Shown here: positions 45,555 through 52,012 of the stretch, in pieces | How positions within the stretch are numbered: position 1 is the first letter of the stretch | How the letters are laid out: every line of letters begins with the position of its first letter | From: a virus | Length of the DNA: 64,000 nt | Reading direction: 5' to 3' (one strand) | IMG/VR virus record: IMGVR_UViG_3300032401_000001 | Location: 62,001-126,000 of that record | The notes under the pieces: generated by a model | What the model was told of the DNA's origin: nothing | Database searches by the model: none | What the model saw: only the letters and a program-made list of their open reading frames with translations | Program-made: the position numbers and the translations under genes

Positions 45555-45630
45555 GCGGCCATAGTTCATTCAGTAGAACGCCGGCTTGCCAAGTCGGAGG
45601 TGCCGGGGGCAGAGCCCGGTGGCCGCTCCA
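45555..45630 (+). tRNA. tRNA-Gly (GCC) with abnormal T-loop
   Basis: Acceptor GCGGCCA/TGGCCGC, anticodon GCC at 45588-45590, CCA encoded. The T-stem CCGGG/CCCGG encloses GGCAGAG instead of the universal TTCRA loop. Confidence 0.75.
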
Positions 45631-45631
45631 A

Positions 45632-45660
45632 TTGCGAAAAGTCTCGGGTTAGAGTAGACT
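45632..45660 (+). promoter_or_regulatory. Sigma-70-like promoter, leaderless
   Basis: TTGCGA (45632-45637), 17-nt spacer, TAGACT (45655-45660); the expected +1 is the GTG start at 45667. Confidence 0.6.
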
Positions 45661-45666
45661 GTTTCC

Positions 45667-46062
45667 GTGCCCTACAAAGACCCTGACCAACAACGAGCAT
45701 ACATTCGAGCTTGGCGTCAGCAAAGACGGCGTACGTGGCTCACTGAACACGGACCGTGCATATACTGCAAGAGCACCCGACGTCTTGAAGTACACCACCG
45801 TGACCCAACAAAGAAGGTCACACACAACGTGTGGTCATGGTCAGAATCCCGTCGCGAAAGAGAACTCGCGAAGTGCGTCGTAGCGTGTCACCAGTGCCAT
45901 GAAAGAATCAGTACGACCGCACGAGAACCAAAGCACGGGACGAACAGTCGCTACACCAGTTACCGATACCGCTGTCGATGCACCGATTGTCACACTGCGC
46001 ACATCGCAGCAGATCGTGCATATCGACGAAAGAAACATGGAGAGGCCGACTCGCATCGGTGA
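45667..46062 (+). CDS. HNH endonuclease within tRNA array, 131 aa
   Basis: CIYCKSTRRLEVHHRDP followed by WSWSESRRERELAKCVVACHQCHERI is a typical zinc-stabilised HNH nuclease of phages (H-H in the first motif, CxxC pairs around it). Basic N- and C-termini. Leaderless GTG start. Its last 24 nt lie inside tRNA-Ser(GGA). Probably a homing or mobile nuclease. Confidence 0.85.
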   Translation: MPYKDPDQQRAYIRAWRQQRRRTWLTEHGPCIYCKSTRRLEVHHRDPTKKVTHNVWSWSESRRERELAKCVVACHQCHERISTTAREPKHGTNSRYTSYRYRCRCTDCHTAHIAADRAYRRKKHGEADSHR

Positions 46063-46126
46063 CGAGCGCGTGTCTGGAAAGCACGTGTACCGAAAGGTAC
46101 TGAGCGTTCAACTCGCTTCCTCTCCG
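46039..46126 (+). tRNA. tRNA-Ser (GGA), overlaps HNH gene
   Basis: Acceptor GGAGAGG/CCTCTCC, stem CGTGT/GCACG, anticodon GGA at 46076-46078, variable arm GTACCGAAAGGTAC. The 5' 24 nt encode the last residues and stop of the HNH gene. Confidence 0.88.
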
Positions 46127-46133
46127 CTACAAC

Positions 46134-46208
46134 GCGAGCTAAGTCACCGGGCGTGACGCCAGCCTTCCAAGCTGGACATGACGGGTTCGAGCCCCGTAGC
46201 TCGCTCCA
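46134..46208 (+). tRNA. tRNA-Gly (TCC)
   Basis: Acceptor GCGAGCT/AGCTCGC, stem CCAGC/GCTGG, anticodon TCC at 46166-46168, CCA encoded. Confidence 0.92.
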
Positions 46209-46283
46209 TCCGGGTGTAGGGCAGTGGTTGTCCCGCCTGTTTCGGGAACAGGAGCACGCCAGTTCGATCCTGGCCGCCCGGAC
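46209..46283 (+). tRNA. tRNA-Pro (CGG)
   Basis: Acceptor TCCGGGT/GCCCGGA, stem CCTGT/ACAGG, anticodon CGG at 46243-46245. Confidence 0.92.
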
Positions 46284-46286
46284 AAC

Positions 46287-46375
46287 GCCAAGGTGGTTCG
46301 GAATTGGTAGACATCTCCGGCTGAGAACTGGAGGGGCGAAAGCCCGTGCGGGTTCGAGTCCCGCCCTTGGCACCA
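46287..46375 (+). tRNA. tRNA-Leu (GAG)
   Basis: Acceptor GCCAAGG/CCTTGGC, loop CTGAGAA, anticodon 46323-46325, CCA encoded. Its D-arm region is nearly identical to the next tRNA, a local duplication. Confidence 0.92.
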
Positions 46376-46376
46376 T

Positions 46377-46465
46377 GCACAGGTGGTTCGGAATTGGTAG
46401 ACATCCACGGCTCAGAACCGTGGGGGCGCAAGCCCGTGAGGGTTCGAGTCCCTCCCTGTGCACCA
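46377..46465 (+). tRNA. tRNA-Leu (CAG)
   Basis: Acceptor GCACAGG/CCTGTGC, stem CACGG/CCGTG, anticodon CAG at 46413-46415, CCA encoded. Confidence 0.92.
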
Positions 46466-46466
46466 C

Positions 46467-46539
46467 GCCGCTGAAGCTCACCAGGTAGAGCGCTCGGCTC
46501 GTATCCGAGAGGAAGCTGGTTCGAATCCAGTCAGCGGCT
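46467..46539 (+). tRNA. tRNA-Thr (CGT)
   Basis: Acceptor GCCGCTG/CAGCGGC, stem CTCGG/CCGAG, anticodon CGT at 46500-46502. Confidence 0.92.
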
Positions 46540-46545
46540 CCATTC

Positions 46546-46618
46546 GCTGCGGTAGCACAATTGGCGGTGCATCTGATTTGTAATCAGAAGGTTCTCGGTT
46601 CGAAGCCGAGCCGCAGCT
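46546..46618 (+). tRNA. tRNA-Thr (TGT)
   Basis: Acceptor GCTGCGG/CCGCAGC, stem TCTGA/TCAGA, anticodon TGT at 46579-46581. Confidence 0.92.
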
Positions 46619-46623
46619 CCGCT

Positions 46624-46638
46624 CTTTACGCGGTAAAG
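46624..46638. promoter_or_regulatory. Palindromic site 5, CTTTAC-GCG-GTAAAG
   Basis: Perfect inverted repeat in the short gap between two tRNAs, 12,801 bp after site 4. Confidence 0.6.
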
Positions 46639-46641
46639 AAC

Positions 46642-46712
46642 GGCCCCATCTGCTAACGGAAGGCAACTGGGTTCTCAACCCGGAAACGAGGGTTCAACTC
46701 CCTCTGGGGTCA
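46642..46712 (+). tRNA. tRNA-Glu (CTC)
   Basis: Acceptor GGCCCCA/TGGGGTC, stem CTGGG/CCCGG, anticodon CTC at 46674-46676. Confidence 0.9.
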
Positions 46713-46717
46713 CCGAC

Positions 46718-46792
46718 GCTCTCATGGTCTAACGGACAGGATACTGGACTTTCACTCCAGGGGCGGGAGTTCAACTCTCCCTGAGAGCACCA
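46718..46792 (+). tRNA. tRNA-Glu (TTC)
   Basis: Acceptor GCTCTCA/TGAGAGC, stem CTGGA/TCCAG, anticodon TTC at 46751-46753, CCA encoded. Confidence 0.92.
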
Positions 46793-46866
46793 TCCGGGAT
46801 TGGTTCACTGGCGGAACGGCAGCCCTACAAGCTGCTCTAAGGGGGTTCGATTCCCTCATCCCGGAC
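46793..46866 (+). tRNA. tRNA-Val (TAC), C33
   Basis: Acceptor TCCGGGA/TCCCGGA, stem GCAGC/GCTGC, loop CCTACAA with C33; anticodon TAC at 46826-46828. Confidence 0.88.
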
Positions 46867-46869
46867 CAC

Positions 46870-46941
46870 ACGCGGTTGGCTCAGCGGCTGAGCACCTGCT
46901 CGACGCGCAGGTCTAGGCAGGTTCGACCCCTGCACCGCGTA
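46870..46941 (+). tRNA. tRNA-Val (GAC), C33
   Basis: Acceptor ACGCGGT/ACCGCGT, stem CCTGC/GCAGG, loop TCGACGC with C33; anticodon GAC at 46902-46904. Confidence 0.88.
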
Positions 46942-46946
46942 CTGAT

Positions 46947-47019
46947 GGGTGCGTAGCTCACTTGGGAGAGCGCGAGCTTTGCAAGCTTGAGGCAGAGGGT
47001 TCGAATCCCTTCGCATCCA
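46947..47019 (+). tRNA. tRNA-Ala (TGC)
   Basis: Acceptor GGGTGCG/CGCATCC, stem CGAGC/GCTTG, anticodon TGC at 46980-46982. Confidence 0.92.
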
Positions 47020-47025
47020 CTTCAT

Positions 47026-47101
47026 GCCGACGTAGCACATCTGGCAGTGCGCATCCTTGGTAAGGATGAGGTAGCCGGTTCGACTCCGGCCGTCGGCTCC
47101 A
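47026..47101 (+). tRNA. tRNA-Thr (GGT)
   Basis: Acceptor GCCGACG/CGTCGGC, stem CATCC/GGATG, anticodon GGT at 47059-47061, CCA encoded. Confidence 0.92.
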
Positions 47102-47175
47102 CGGGTCACGCTCTGGGTCAGCGCACTGGACTCCAAACCCGGTTGGCGGCGAGGTTCGATTCCTCGGTGACCCGC
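47102..47175 (+). tRNA. tRNA-Trp (CCA)
   Basis: Acceptor CGGGTCA/TGACCCG, loop CTCCAAA, anticodon CCA at 47133-47135. The innermost anticodon-stem pair is A-C. Confidence 0.85.
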
Positions 47176-47178
47176 TAC

Positions 47179-47252
47179 GGTACCGTCGCCAAGAGGCCAG
47201 GCTCCGGTCTGCAAAACCGGCAACGCGGGTTCAACTCCCGCCGGTACCTCCA
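47179..47252 (+). tRNA. tRNA-Cys (GCA)
   Basis: Acceptor GGTACCG/CGGTACC, stem CCGGT/ACCGG, anticodon GCA at 47211-47213, CCA encoded. Confidence 0.92.
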
Positions 47253-47253
47253 C

Positions 47254-47324
47254 GCTCCGCGGTGCGGCGCCAGCCGGGCCTTCTAATCCCAGCACTCCGG
47301 GTTCGACTCCCGGGCGGAGCTCCA
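47254..47324 (+). tRNA. tRNA-Arg (TCT)
   Basis: Acceptor GCTCCGC/GCGGAGC, anticodon TCT at 47282-47284. D-arm short and anticodon stem has two mismatches around a GGG/CCC core, so it may be weakened. Confidence 0.75.
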
Positions 47325-47346
47325 GTTTCACCGTCTGCTGAAACCT

Positions 47347-47418
47347 GCCCCGCTAGTGAAACGGAGATCACAGCGCACTCCTAAGGCGCGAGTCCCAGTT
47401 CGACTCTGGGGCGGGGCG
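47347..47418 (+). tRNA. tRNA-Arg (CCT)
   Basis: Acceptor GCCCCGC/GCGGGGC, loop CTCCTAA, anticodon CCT at 47380-47382. One mismatch next to the loop. Confidence 0.85.
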
Positions 47419-47422
47419 CTGC

Positions 47423-47494
47423 ACCGTCGTCCAAGCGGCTTGGCCTCGCCCTCCGAAGGCAAGTGTGAGGGTTCAACTCCCTCCGACGGTACCA
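47423..47494 (+). tRNA. tRNA-Arg (CCG)
   Basis: Acceptor ACCGTCG/CGACGGT, loop CTCCGAA, anticodon CCG at 47453-47455, CCA encoded. One anticodon-stem mismatch. Confidence 0.87.
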
Positions 47495-47495
47495 T

Positions 47496-47567
47496 CTCCT
47501 CCTAGTGAAACGGACATCACTCTGGTCTACGGAACCAGCATTCCGAGTTCGAATCTCGGGGAGGAGG
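47496..47567 (+). tRNA. tRNA-Arg (ACG)
   Basis: Acceptor CTCCTCC/GGAGGAG, stem CTGGT/ACCAG, anticodon ACG at 47529-47531; needs A34-to-inosine editing. Confidence 0.9.
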
Positions 47568-47571
47568 CTAC

Positions 47572-47653
47572 GCGAGCGTGGCGGAACTGGCAGACGCGCC
47601 GGACTTAGGCTCCGGTGTCGCAAGACGTGCAGGTTCAACTCCTGTCGCTCGCA
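47572..47653 (+). tRNA. tRNA-Leu (TAG)
   Basis: Acceptor GCGAGCG/CGCTCGC, stem CCGGA/TCCGG, anticodon TAG at 47606-47608. Confidence 0.92.
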
Positions 47654-47658
47654 CCGAC

Positions 47659-47746
47659 GCGTGAGTGGGTGGAACCGGCAGACCCGGCTGCCTTAAAAGC
47701 GGCTGCTCTTCGGAGCGTGCGAGTTCGAGTCTCGCCTCACGCACCA
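47659..47746 (+). tRNA. tRNA-Leu (TAA)
   Basis: Acceptor GCGTGAG/CTCACGC, stem GCTGC/GCGGC, anticodon TAA at 47694-47696, CCA encoded. Confidence 0.92.
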
Positions 47747-47747
47747 C

Positions 47748-47820
47748 TGCGGGGAGGACCGGCTGTCCGGCCCGGCCTCATAAGCCGGCTTGCACGAGGG
47801 TTCGACTCCCTCCTCCGCAA
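47748..47820 (+). tRNA. tRNA with CAT anticodon (elongator Met or Ile2)
   Basis: Acceptor TGCGGGG/CTCCGCA (paired first position, so not initiator-like), stem CCGGC/GCCGG, anticodon CAT at 47779-47781. Confidence 0.88.
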
Positions 47821-47824
47821 CCAA

Positions 47825-47897
47825 CAGGGTAGGGCTCGGATGGTTGAGCGCCAGTCTGGGGGACTGGAGGACGCGGGTTCGAGTCCCGCTGCCCTGA
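47825..47897 (+). tRNA. tRNA-Pro (GGG)
   Basis: Acceptor CAGGGTA/TGCCCTG, stem CCAGT/ACTGG, anticodon GGG at 47858-47860. Confidence 0.9.
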
Positions 47898-47901
47898 CTA
47901 C

Positions 47902-47986
47902 GCGAGCGTGCTTGGAATTGGCAGACAGCACCGGCTCAAACCCGGTGGCCCTTCGGGACATGAGGGTTCGACTCCCTCCGCTCGCA
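47902..47986 (+). tRNA. tRNA-Leu (CAA)
   Basis: Acceptor GCGAGCG/CGCTCGC, stem ACCGG/CCGGT, anticodon CAA at 47937-47939. Confidence 0.92.
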
Positions 47987-48053
47987 CTGACGATGACCAC
48001 GTCGGCTATTCTTAGGGAGTACCATGACCTGGAAGATACGCTTGAGGTGACCC

Positions 48054-48563
48054 GTGCAAACGACCTTAGTACTGGACCAATCGATGCAACCCATCAACAT
48101 CGTCTCCTGGCATCGTGCTGTCGGCATGATGCTGACGGGGTCAGCGGACGTGCTCGAAGAGTACGACCAGCTCGTGCATCCGTGGATTCAGATGCCGGCC
48201 GTCGTCCGCCTCAAGCACAACGTCAGCCGCGGCAAGCAGAAGGTGAAGTTCAGCCGCGCCAACGTGCTGATGCGGGATCGTTGCCGGTGCCAGTACTGTG
48301 GGCAGAAATTCTCGGCCCGGGAGTTGACGTTCGACCACGTCGTGCCCCGCTGCCGCGGCGGCAAGACCGAGTGGGAGAACATCGTCATGGCTTGCTGGCC
48401 GTGCAACGATGCCAAGGGTGGGCGGCTACCTCAACAGGCCGACATGCGGCTCCTCCGCGCGCCGGTACGGCCCTCGTGGGTGCCGCACTACAACCCTCGG
48501 CTGAAGACGTGCGATGTTCCACCCGAGTGGCGATGCTACTGGACGGTGGAGCTCGAGTCGTAG
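48054..48563 (+). CDS. HNH endonuclease, 169 aa
   Basis: GTG start after TGAGGTG. An N-terminal domain (LVLDQSMQPINIVSWHRAV, then MLTGSADVLEEYD) typical of a common bacterial/phage HNH family, then CQYCGQKF, LTFDHVVPRCRGGKTEWENIV and CWPCNDAKGG, the complete HNH nuclease with its zinc Cys pairs. Third HNH gene in the RNA region, hinting at mobile insertions. Confidence 0.88.
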   Translation: MQTTLVLDQSMQPINIVSWHRAVGMMLTGSADVLEEYDQLVHPWIQMPAVVRLKHNVSRGKQKVKFSRANVLMRDRCRCQYCGQKFSARELTFDHVVPRCRGGKTEWENIVMACWPCNDAKGGRLPQQADMRLLRAPVRPSWVPHYNPRLKTCDVPPEWRCYWTVELES

Positions 48564-48570
48564 TAGGATG
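48541..48570 (+). promoter_or_regulatory. Candidate sigma-70-like promoter
   Basis: TGGACG, 18-nt spacer, TAGGAT near 48564-48569. It would drive either tRNA-Ser(TGA) or a short RNA ending at the next terminator. Confidence 0.4.
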
Positions 48571-48597
48571 AAATCTCTGGTGATCGTCGTGCTGGTA

Positions 48598-48639
48598 GAC
48601 GGCGCTCCGTGTCGCTACACGGGGCGCCGTCGCTATTTT
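48598..48639 (+). terminator. Strong hairpin followed by TATTTT
   Basis: GACGGCGCTCCGTGT pairs with ACACGGGGCGCCGTC; a short T-rich tract follows and abuts tRNA-Ser(TGA). Confidence 0.6.
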
Positions 48640-48723
48640 GGAGACGTCGCTCAGTTGGTCGAGCAGTCGCCTTGAAAGCGGCCAGGCCGAAAGGCTCTGC
48701 GAGTTCGAATCTCGCCGTCTCCG
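48640..48723 (+). tRNA. tRNA-Ser (TGA)
   Basis: Acceptor GGAGACG/CGTCTCC, stem GTCGC/GCGGC, anticodon TGA at 48673-48675, variable arm AGGCCGAAAGGCT. Last tRNA. Confidence 0.92.
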
Positions 48724-48733
48724 CTTCTTTAGG

Positions 48734-49159
48734 TCAGACGTTGAACGGGGGGATCATCCGCGCTTCGATCGGCGCCAGGGCAGCGGCGAGCGTCTCTTGC
48801 GTCGGGGGCTTGAGCACCCAGCTATCGAGGATGGTCTCACGCAGCATCTCGCGCGCGAAGCCGACGCTGTTCATGTCGACGGCCATCAGGATGGCGATGA
48901 GCTTGATCTTGTAGTCGCTGCGGATGATGGACAGCAGCTCCTGGCCGTTCTTCTGCCCCTGGAGCACCCAGTCGAGGTAGACCAGCCCAGAGGCGCTGTT
49001 GCCGAAGCGGTCAGCGTTGTGAAGGCGCTGGATGGCCACGGGGGCGCTGTTGGCCATGTCGGTGTCAGTGTAGCCGATGGTGTGGAAGAGGTCGACGACG
49101 CGCATCATCTCGCGGTTGTCACCGCCCACCACCATCACTCGGGTCCGCAGGTCGAGCAT
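48734..49159 (-). CDS. Response-regulator receiver (CheY-like) protein, 141 aa
   Basis: Begins with a beta-strand (TRVMVVGGDNREMMRVV) with acidic residue placement like the receiver acidic pocket. LVYLDWVLQGQKNGQELL holds the probable phospho-acceptor Asp, and WVLKPPT the Lys-Pro switch motif. Length equals a stand-alone receiver. It would mimic or intercept host two-component signalling, or act as an unphosphorylated pseudo-receiver. Confidence 0.75.
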   Translation of the reverse strand: MLDLRTRVMVVGGDNREMMRVVDLFHTIGYTDTDMANSAPVAIQRLHNADRFGNSASGLVYLDWVLQGQKNGQELLSIIRSDYKIKLIAILMAVDMNSVGFAREMLRETILDSWVLKPPTQETLAAALAPIEARMIPPFNV

Positions 49160-49382
49160 CGTTCTCCTCGGGGACGCAGGCTTTGAAGAGCTCCCGTTCG
49201 CGGTCCGTCAGTTCCTCGAGCAACTTCACCAGCACGAACCGCTTGATGTAGCCCGTCGGGATTGTATCAAGGAACGCGCCCCGGTACTTGCCCCGCAGTA
49301 AGATGTGCCGTCCACCCACAGACTCCGAAAGGTAAGCCCCGAGAGTGGTGCTGGGCGTGAGTTCTTCGAAGCCCAGCTTCAT
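49119..49382 (-). CDS. Small DUF3820-like protein, 87 aa
   Basis: GKYRGAFLDTIPTGYIKRFVL...ELTDRERELFK is similar in form to the short GKYKGxxLxDxPxxYLxW modules (DUF3820). It overlaps the receiver gene downstream and the ATPase upstream. Confidence 0.6.
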   Translation of the reverse strand: MKLGFEELTPSTTLGAYLSESVGGRHILLRGKYRGAFLDTIPTGYIKRFVLVKLLEELTDRERELFKACVPEENDARPADPSDGGGR

Positions 49383-51118
49383 GCGAAGACGTCCTGGTTG
49401 ATGCGCTGAGCCCCGCTCTGCTTGGTGATGAGTCCGTTGCTGTTGAGTCGGGCCAGGTAGCTGTTGAACGTACCGCTAGTCGCACTGAGTCCGACGGCGG
49501 TGGCGAGCTCATCACGGGTGTACCACTGATCCGGATGCTCAAAGAGGAAACGCAACATCTCGGCCGCTTTGCCGACGAGGTTGTTGCACCACATCGTGAC
49601 GACCTCTTCAGGCGTCTTGGGGGCGTCACAGCTGGCCGTCAGGTGCAGCCCGGTCTCGGTGAGTGCGATGAACTTGTCACCCTTGGTGATGGCGCCCATC
49701 ACGTTGATGCGGGCCATGTAGCTGTTGAACGTCCCGCTCTTGTGTGAGAAGCCAGCAAGGGTGGCGACCTGCACTTTCGTCAATGGCTGGGGGTGGCGGC
49801 TGCGCAGCGCGATGAGCAATGACAGCGGGCCGCGGCTGAGGCCCACTTCATCGGCGGTTTCGGTGCGTACCGGTGCTTGCGGCGTGTTGGGCTTCTCGAA
49901 CTGCGCCCACAGGTGCTTCGATGTCGGCATCAGTGGCGGCGGCGCAGCCTTGGGGCTCAGCACGACGGGGCGCGCGAGCCGGGCGTTGCAAGCCGCGAGC
50001 TCTTGCGTGAGTTTCTTGAGATCGTCCCCGAGCTCTTCGGCCCACTTGCTCAGCTTGGCGAGCCGGTTGCGGTCCCGCTTGCCCAGCACCGGGACCTCGA
50101 TGAACGTCTTCACGATGCGCTCGACGGTCTTCTCGACGGTCTGGGGACGCGGCGACGGCGCGCGCTGCGTCTTGGCCAGTTCTCCCTGCAGTCGCCGTAC
50201 TTCGGTGCGCAGATGCCCGGGGTCGTTGGCCTGGGCGCGTTCCACCGTCGCGGCCATGGCCTTCTTGATGCGGTTGAGATCGATGGCCTTCGGGTTGTGC
50301 GCCTTGTCGTGCTTGCCGAACGTCGGCGTGGCCGAGGCGTCGTAGGTGTGCTTGGAGGCGAAGGTGATCTCGCGCAGGAGCTTCAGCCACTGCGGGCTCC
50401 AGAAGAAGGCGTGGCCCACGGGTAGATGTGGCAGCGCTTCGAGCAGATTGTGGTCGAGTCCCTTGTCGGTGATCCAGTCGTCGATGGCGTCTCGGTCGCG
50501 TTTGCCAGTGAGCTGGAAGCAGACCAGGATCTCCGTCTGGCTGAGCACGTCTTTGTTGACGGCTTGCGGTCGCTGGCTGATCAGTGTCGTGCCGAGCCCG
50601 AAGTTGCGGCCCTGCTTGATGAGGGTCTCCATGGCACCGACCATCACCGAGTTGCTGTGGTCGACCCGCTGCGGCACGAACTCCTGGCATTCGTCCCAGA
50701 CGACCATCAGCGGTGAACGGGCCTGCTTCTTGCGCTGGAGCAGGCGCGCGGCGAAGTCGGCGACGAAGCGGCGCGTCTCCCCTTTGGTGAAATTGGAGAC
50801 GTCGATGACCAGCGATTGGTCATGTTCGACGACGATGTCGGCGACCAGCGTACCACCCGTCGCTTCCAGGGGGACGTCGCCACGGAAGCCGCCGAAGATG
50901 GGGATCTCGAGTCCCTGGTTCTTGCCGTCCTTGGCGAGTCGCAACCCCCACCAGACGCCCACCGGATCGACGATGACCACTTGGGCACGGTGCTTCAGCA
51001 TCTCTTCGACGAAGCGGCCGGCGCCGTAGGTCTTCCCGGAGCCGCTGCGACCCATGAAGCCGAACTTCTGGGTGACCGCGTCGGCGGGCAGTGAGAGATC
51101 CTTGCTGATGCGGTACAT
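49379..51118 (-). CDS. HerA/FtsK-like ATPase with tandem winged helices, 579 aa
   Basis: Walker A GRSGSGKT (about residues 27-34), Walker B LMVVWDECQEF (about 138-148), then TLIKQGRNFGLGTTLISQRPQAV, the typical HerA/VirD4-type sensor region. After a coiled coil (about 300-370) there are two related winged-helix repeats, each with SGTFNSY-M/L-ARxN. Likely a DNA translocase; packaging or genome processing are candidates. Confidence 0.85.
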   Translation of the reverse strand: MYRISKDLSLPADAVTQKFGFMGRSGSGKTYGAGRFVEEMLKHRAQVVIVDPVGVWWGLRLAKDGKNQGLEIPIFGGFRGDVPLEATGGTLVADIVVEHDQSLVIDVSNFTKGETRRFVADFAARLLQRKKQARSPLMVVWDECQEFVPQRVDHSNSVMVGAMETLIKQGRNFGLGTTLISQRPQAVNKDVLSQTEILVCFQLTGKRDRDAIDDWITDKGLDHNLLEALPHLPVGHAFFWSPQWLKLLREITFASKHTYDASATPTFGKHDKAHNPKAIDLNRIKKAMAATVERAQANDPGHLRTEVRRLQGELAKTQRAPSPRPQTVEKTVERIVKTFIEVPVLGKRDRNRLAKLSKWAEELGDDLKKLTQELAACNARLARPVVLSPKAAPPPLMPTSKHLWAQFEKPNTPQAPVRTETADEVGLSRGPLSLLIALRSRHPQPLTKVQVATLAGFSHKSGTFNSYMARINVMGAITKGDKFIALTETGLHLTASCDAPKTPEEVVTMWCNNLVGKAAEMLRFLFEHPDQWYTRDELATAVGLSATSGTFNSYLARLNSNGLITKQSGAQRINQDVFA

Positions 51119-51119
51119 G

Positions 51120-51359
51120 TCATGCTCCTTGCGGTGCTACTTTCTTCTCTCGACGGTTGCAAACCTGGAAGTCAGGACACGCTGCGAAAGAACCGTAGCC
51201 GCGACACAAGCTGTGCCGGCGCACCGTCGGTGGCATTGTCACGAAGTAGAGGCAGTAGCGGCTCTTCTCCTCGAGTAGGATGTGCCCGTCGATAGGTTGA
51301 CGAAGCTTCGTCGGCTCCTTCTTGATGCGGGGGCCGTCTTGTACCTTGGGCGCGGGCAT
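51120..51359 (-). CDS. Hypothetical Cys-containing protein, 79 aa
   Basis: Start at 51359 overlaps the kinase stop (ATGA). Contains IDGHILLEEKSRYCLYF and CRGYGSFAACPDFQVC, perhaps a metal site. It shares the order (small protein directly upstream of the ATPase) with the gene on its other side. Not recognised. Confidence 0.6.
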   Translation of the reverse strand: MPAPKVQDGPRIKKEPTKLRQPIDGHILLEEKSRYCLYFVTMPPTVRRHSLCRGYGSFAACPDFQVCNRREKKVAPQGA

Positions 51360-52012
51360 CAGCTGAGACTGCGGCAAGCATCCTTGACTGTACTGGCGAC
51401 CGCGTCCCACTGCTCGGTGCTGATGGTGTCAGGGTCCCAGGGGATGCGACAGACGCGGATGGCGTGCGCCCAGGGCAGTAGGCCGCGCTCCGCCTCGTTG
51501 ATGAGGTCCTGGTAGCCCTGGCGTAGCGTGATGAGGTAGGCGAGGGGTACGCCGGCCTCAGCACCGCGGTTGCGCTTCTTCATGCGGGCGTAGGCGGTCT
51601 CGGGCTGGATGTCGAGAAACACCAGCAGCGTTGGTGGCAGCAGCGAACGGCACATGATGTTGTAGGCCATCTCGTAGGTCTGCCAGTCGAGTTGGTCGAT
51701 GTTCTCGGCGTCGCGGTGCAGCTTGGCGAAGACCCGGTCACCGGAGAGGGACCGATCGAGCAAGGCGCCGGCATAGCCACCGACACCGGTAGCTTCGTAG
51801 GATGCGAGTTGCTGCATGGCGTAGCGCTTGTGGAGCAGGAAGATCTGCATGCCGAAGGCGTAGCGCTTGGGGTCTTCGTAGAAGGGCTTGAGGTAGGGGT
51901 TGCTCTCGACCGGCTCTTCGATGCAGCGGAGGTTGAGGCGCTTGGCAACCTCACGGGAGAAGGTCGTCTTGCCAGCGCCGATGATCCCTTCGCACCAGAT
52001 GAGCACGCCCAT
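51359..52012 (-). CDS. Deoxynucleoside kinase, 217 aa
   Basis: P-loop CEGIIGAGKTTFSREVAKRL at the N-terminus, EEPVESNPYLKPFYEDPKRYAF (substrate-site Glu), LLDRSLSGDRVFAKL (DRS motif) and a lid RMKKRNR match the dNK/dGK-dCK family. It phosphorylates deoxynucleosides for phage DNA synthesis. ATG 52012 overlaps the previous stop. Confidence 0.9.
   Translation of the reverse strand: MGVLIWCEGIIGAGKTTFSREVAKRLNLRCIEEPVESNPYLKPFYEDPKRYAFGMQIFLLHKRYAMQQLASYEATGVGGYAGALLDRSLSGDRVFAKLHRDAENIDQLDWQTYEMAYNIMCRSLLPPTLLVFLDIQPETAYARMKKRNRGAEAGVPLAYLITLRQGYQDLINEAERGLLPWAHAIRVCRIPWDPDTISTEQWDAVASTVKDACRSLS

Noticed and set aside
43394-48000. Many ORFs of 60-165 codons across the tRNA array
   Set aside because: They follow tRNA sequence (repeated GFEPA/RRESNP-like strings are T-arms read in frame) and are not genes.
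51338-51347. GTACAAG on the minus strand as a promoter
   Set aside because: Lies inside a coding sequence where it encodes Val-Gln, and no -35 box is present at the expected distance.
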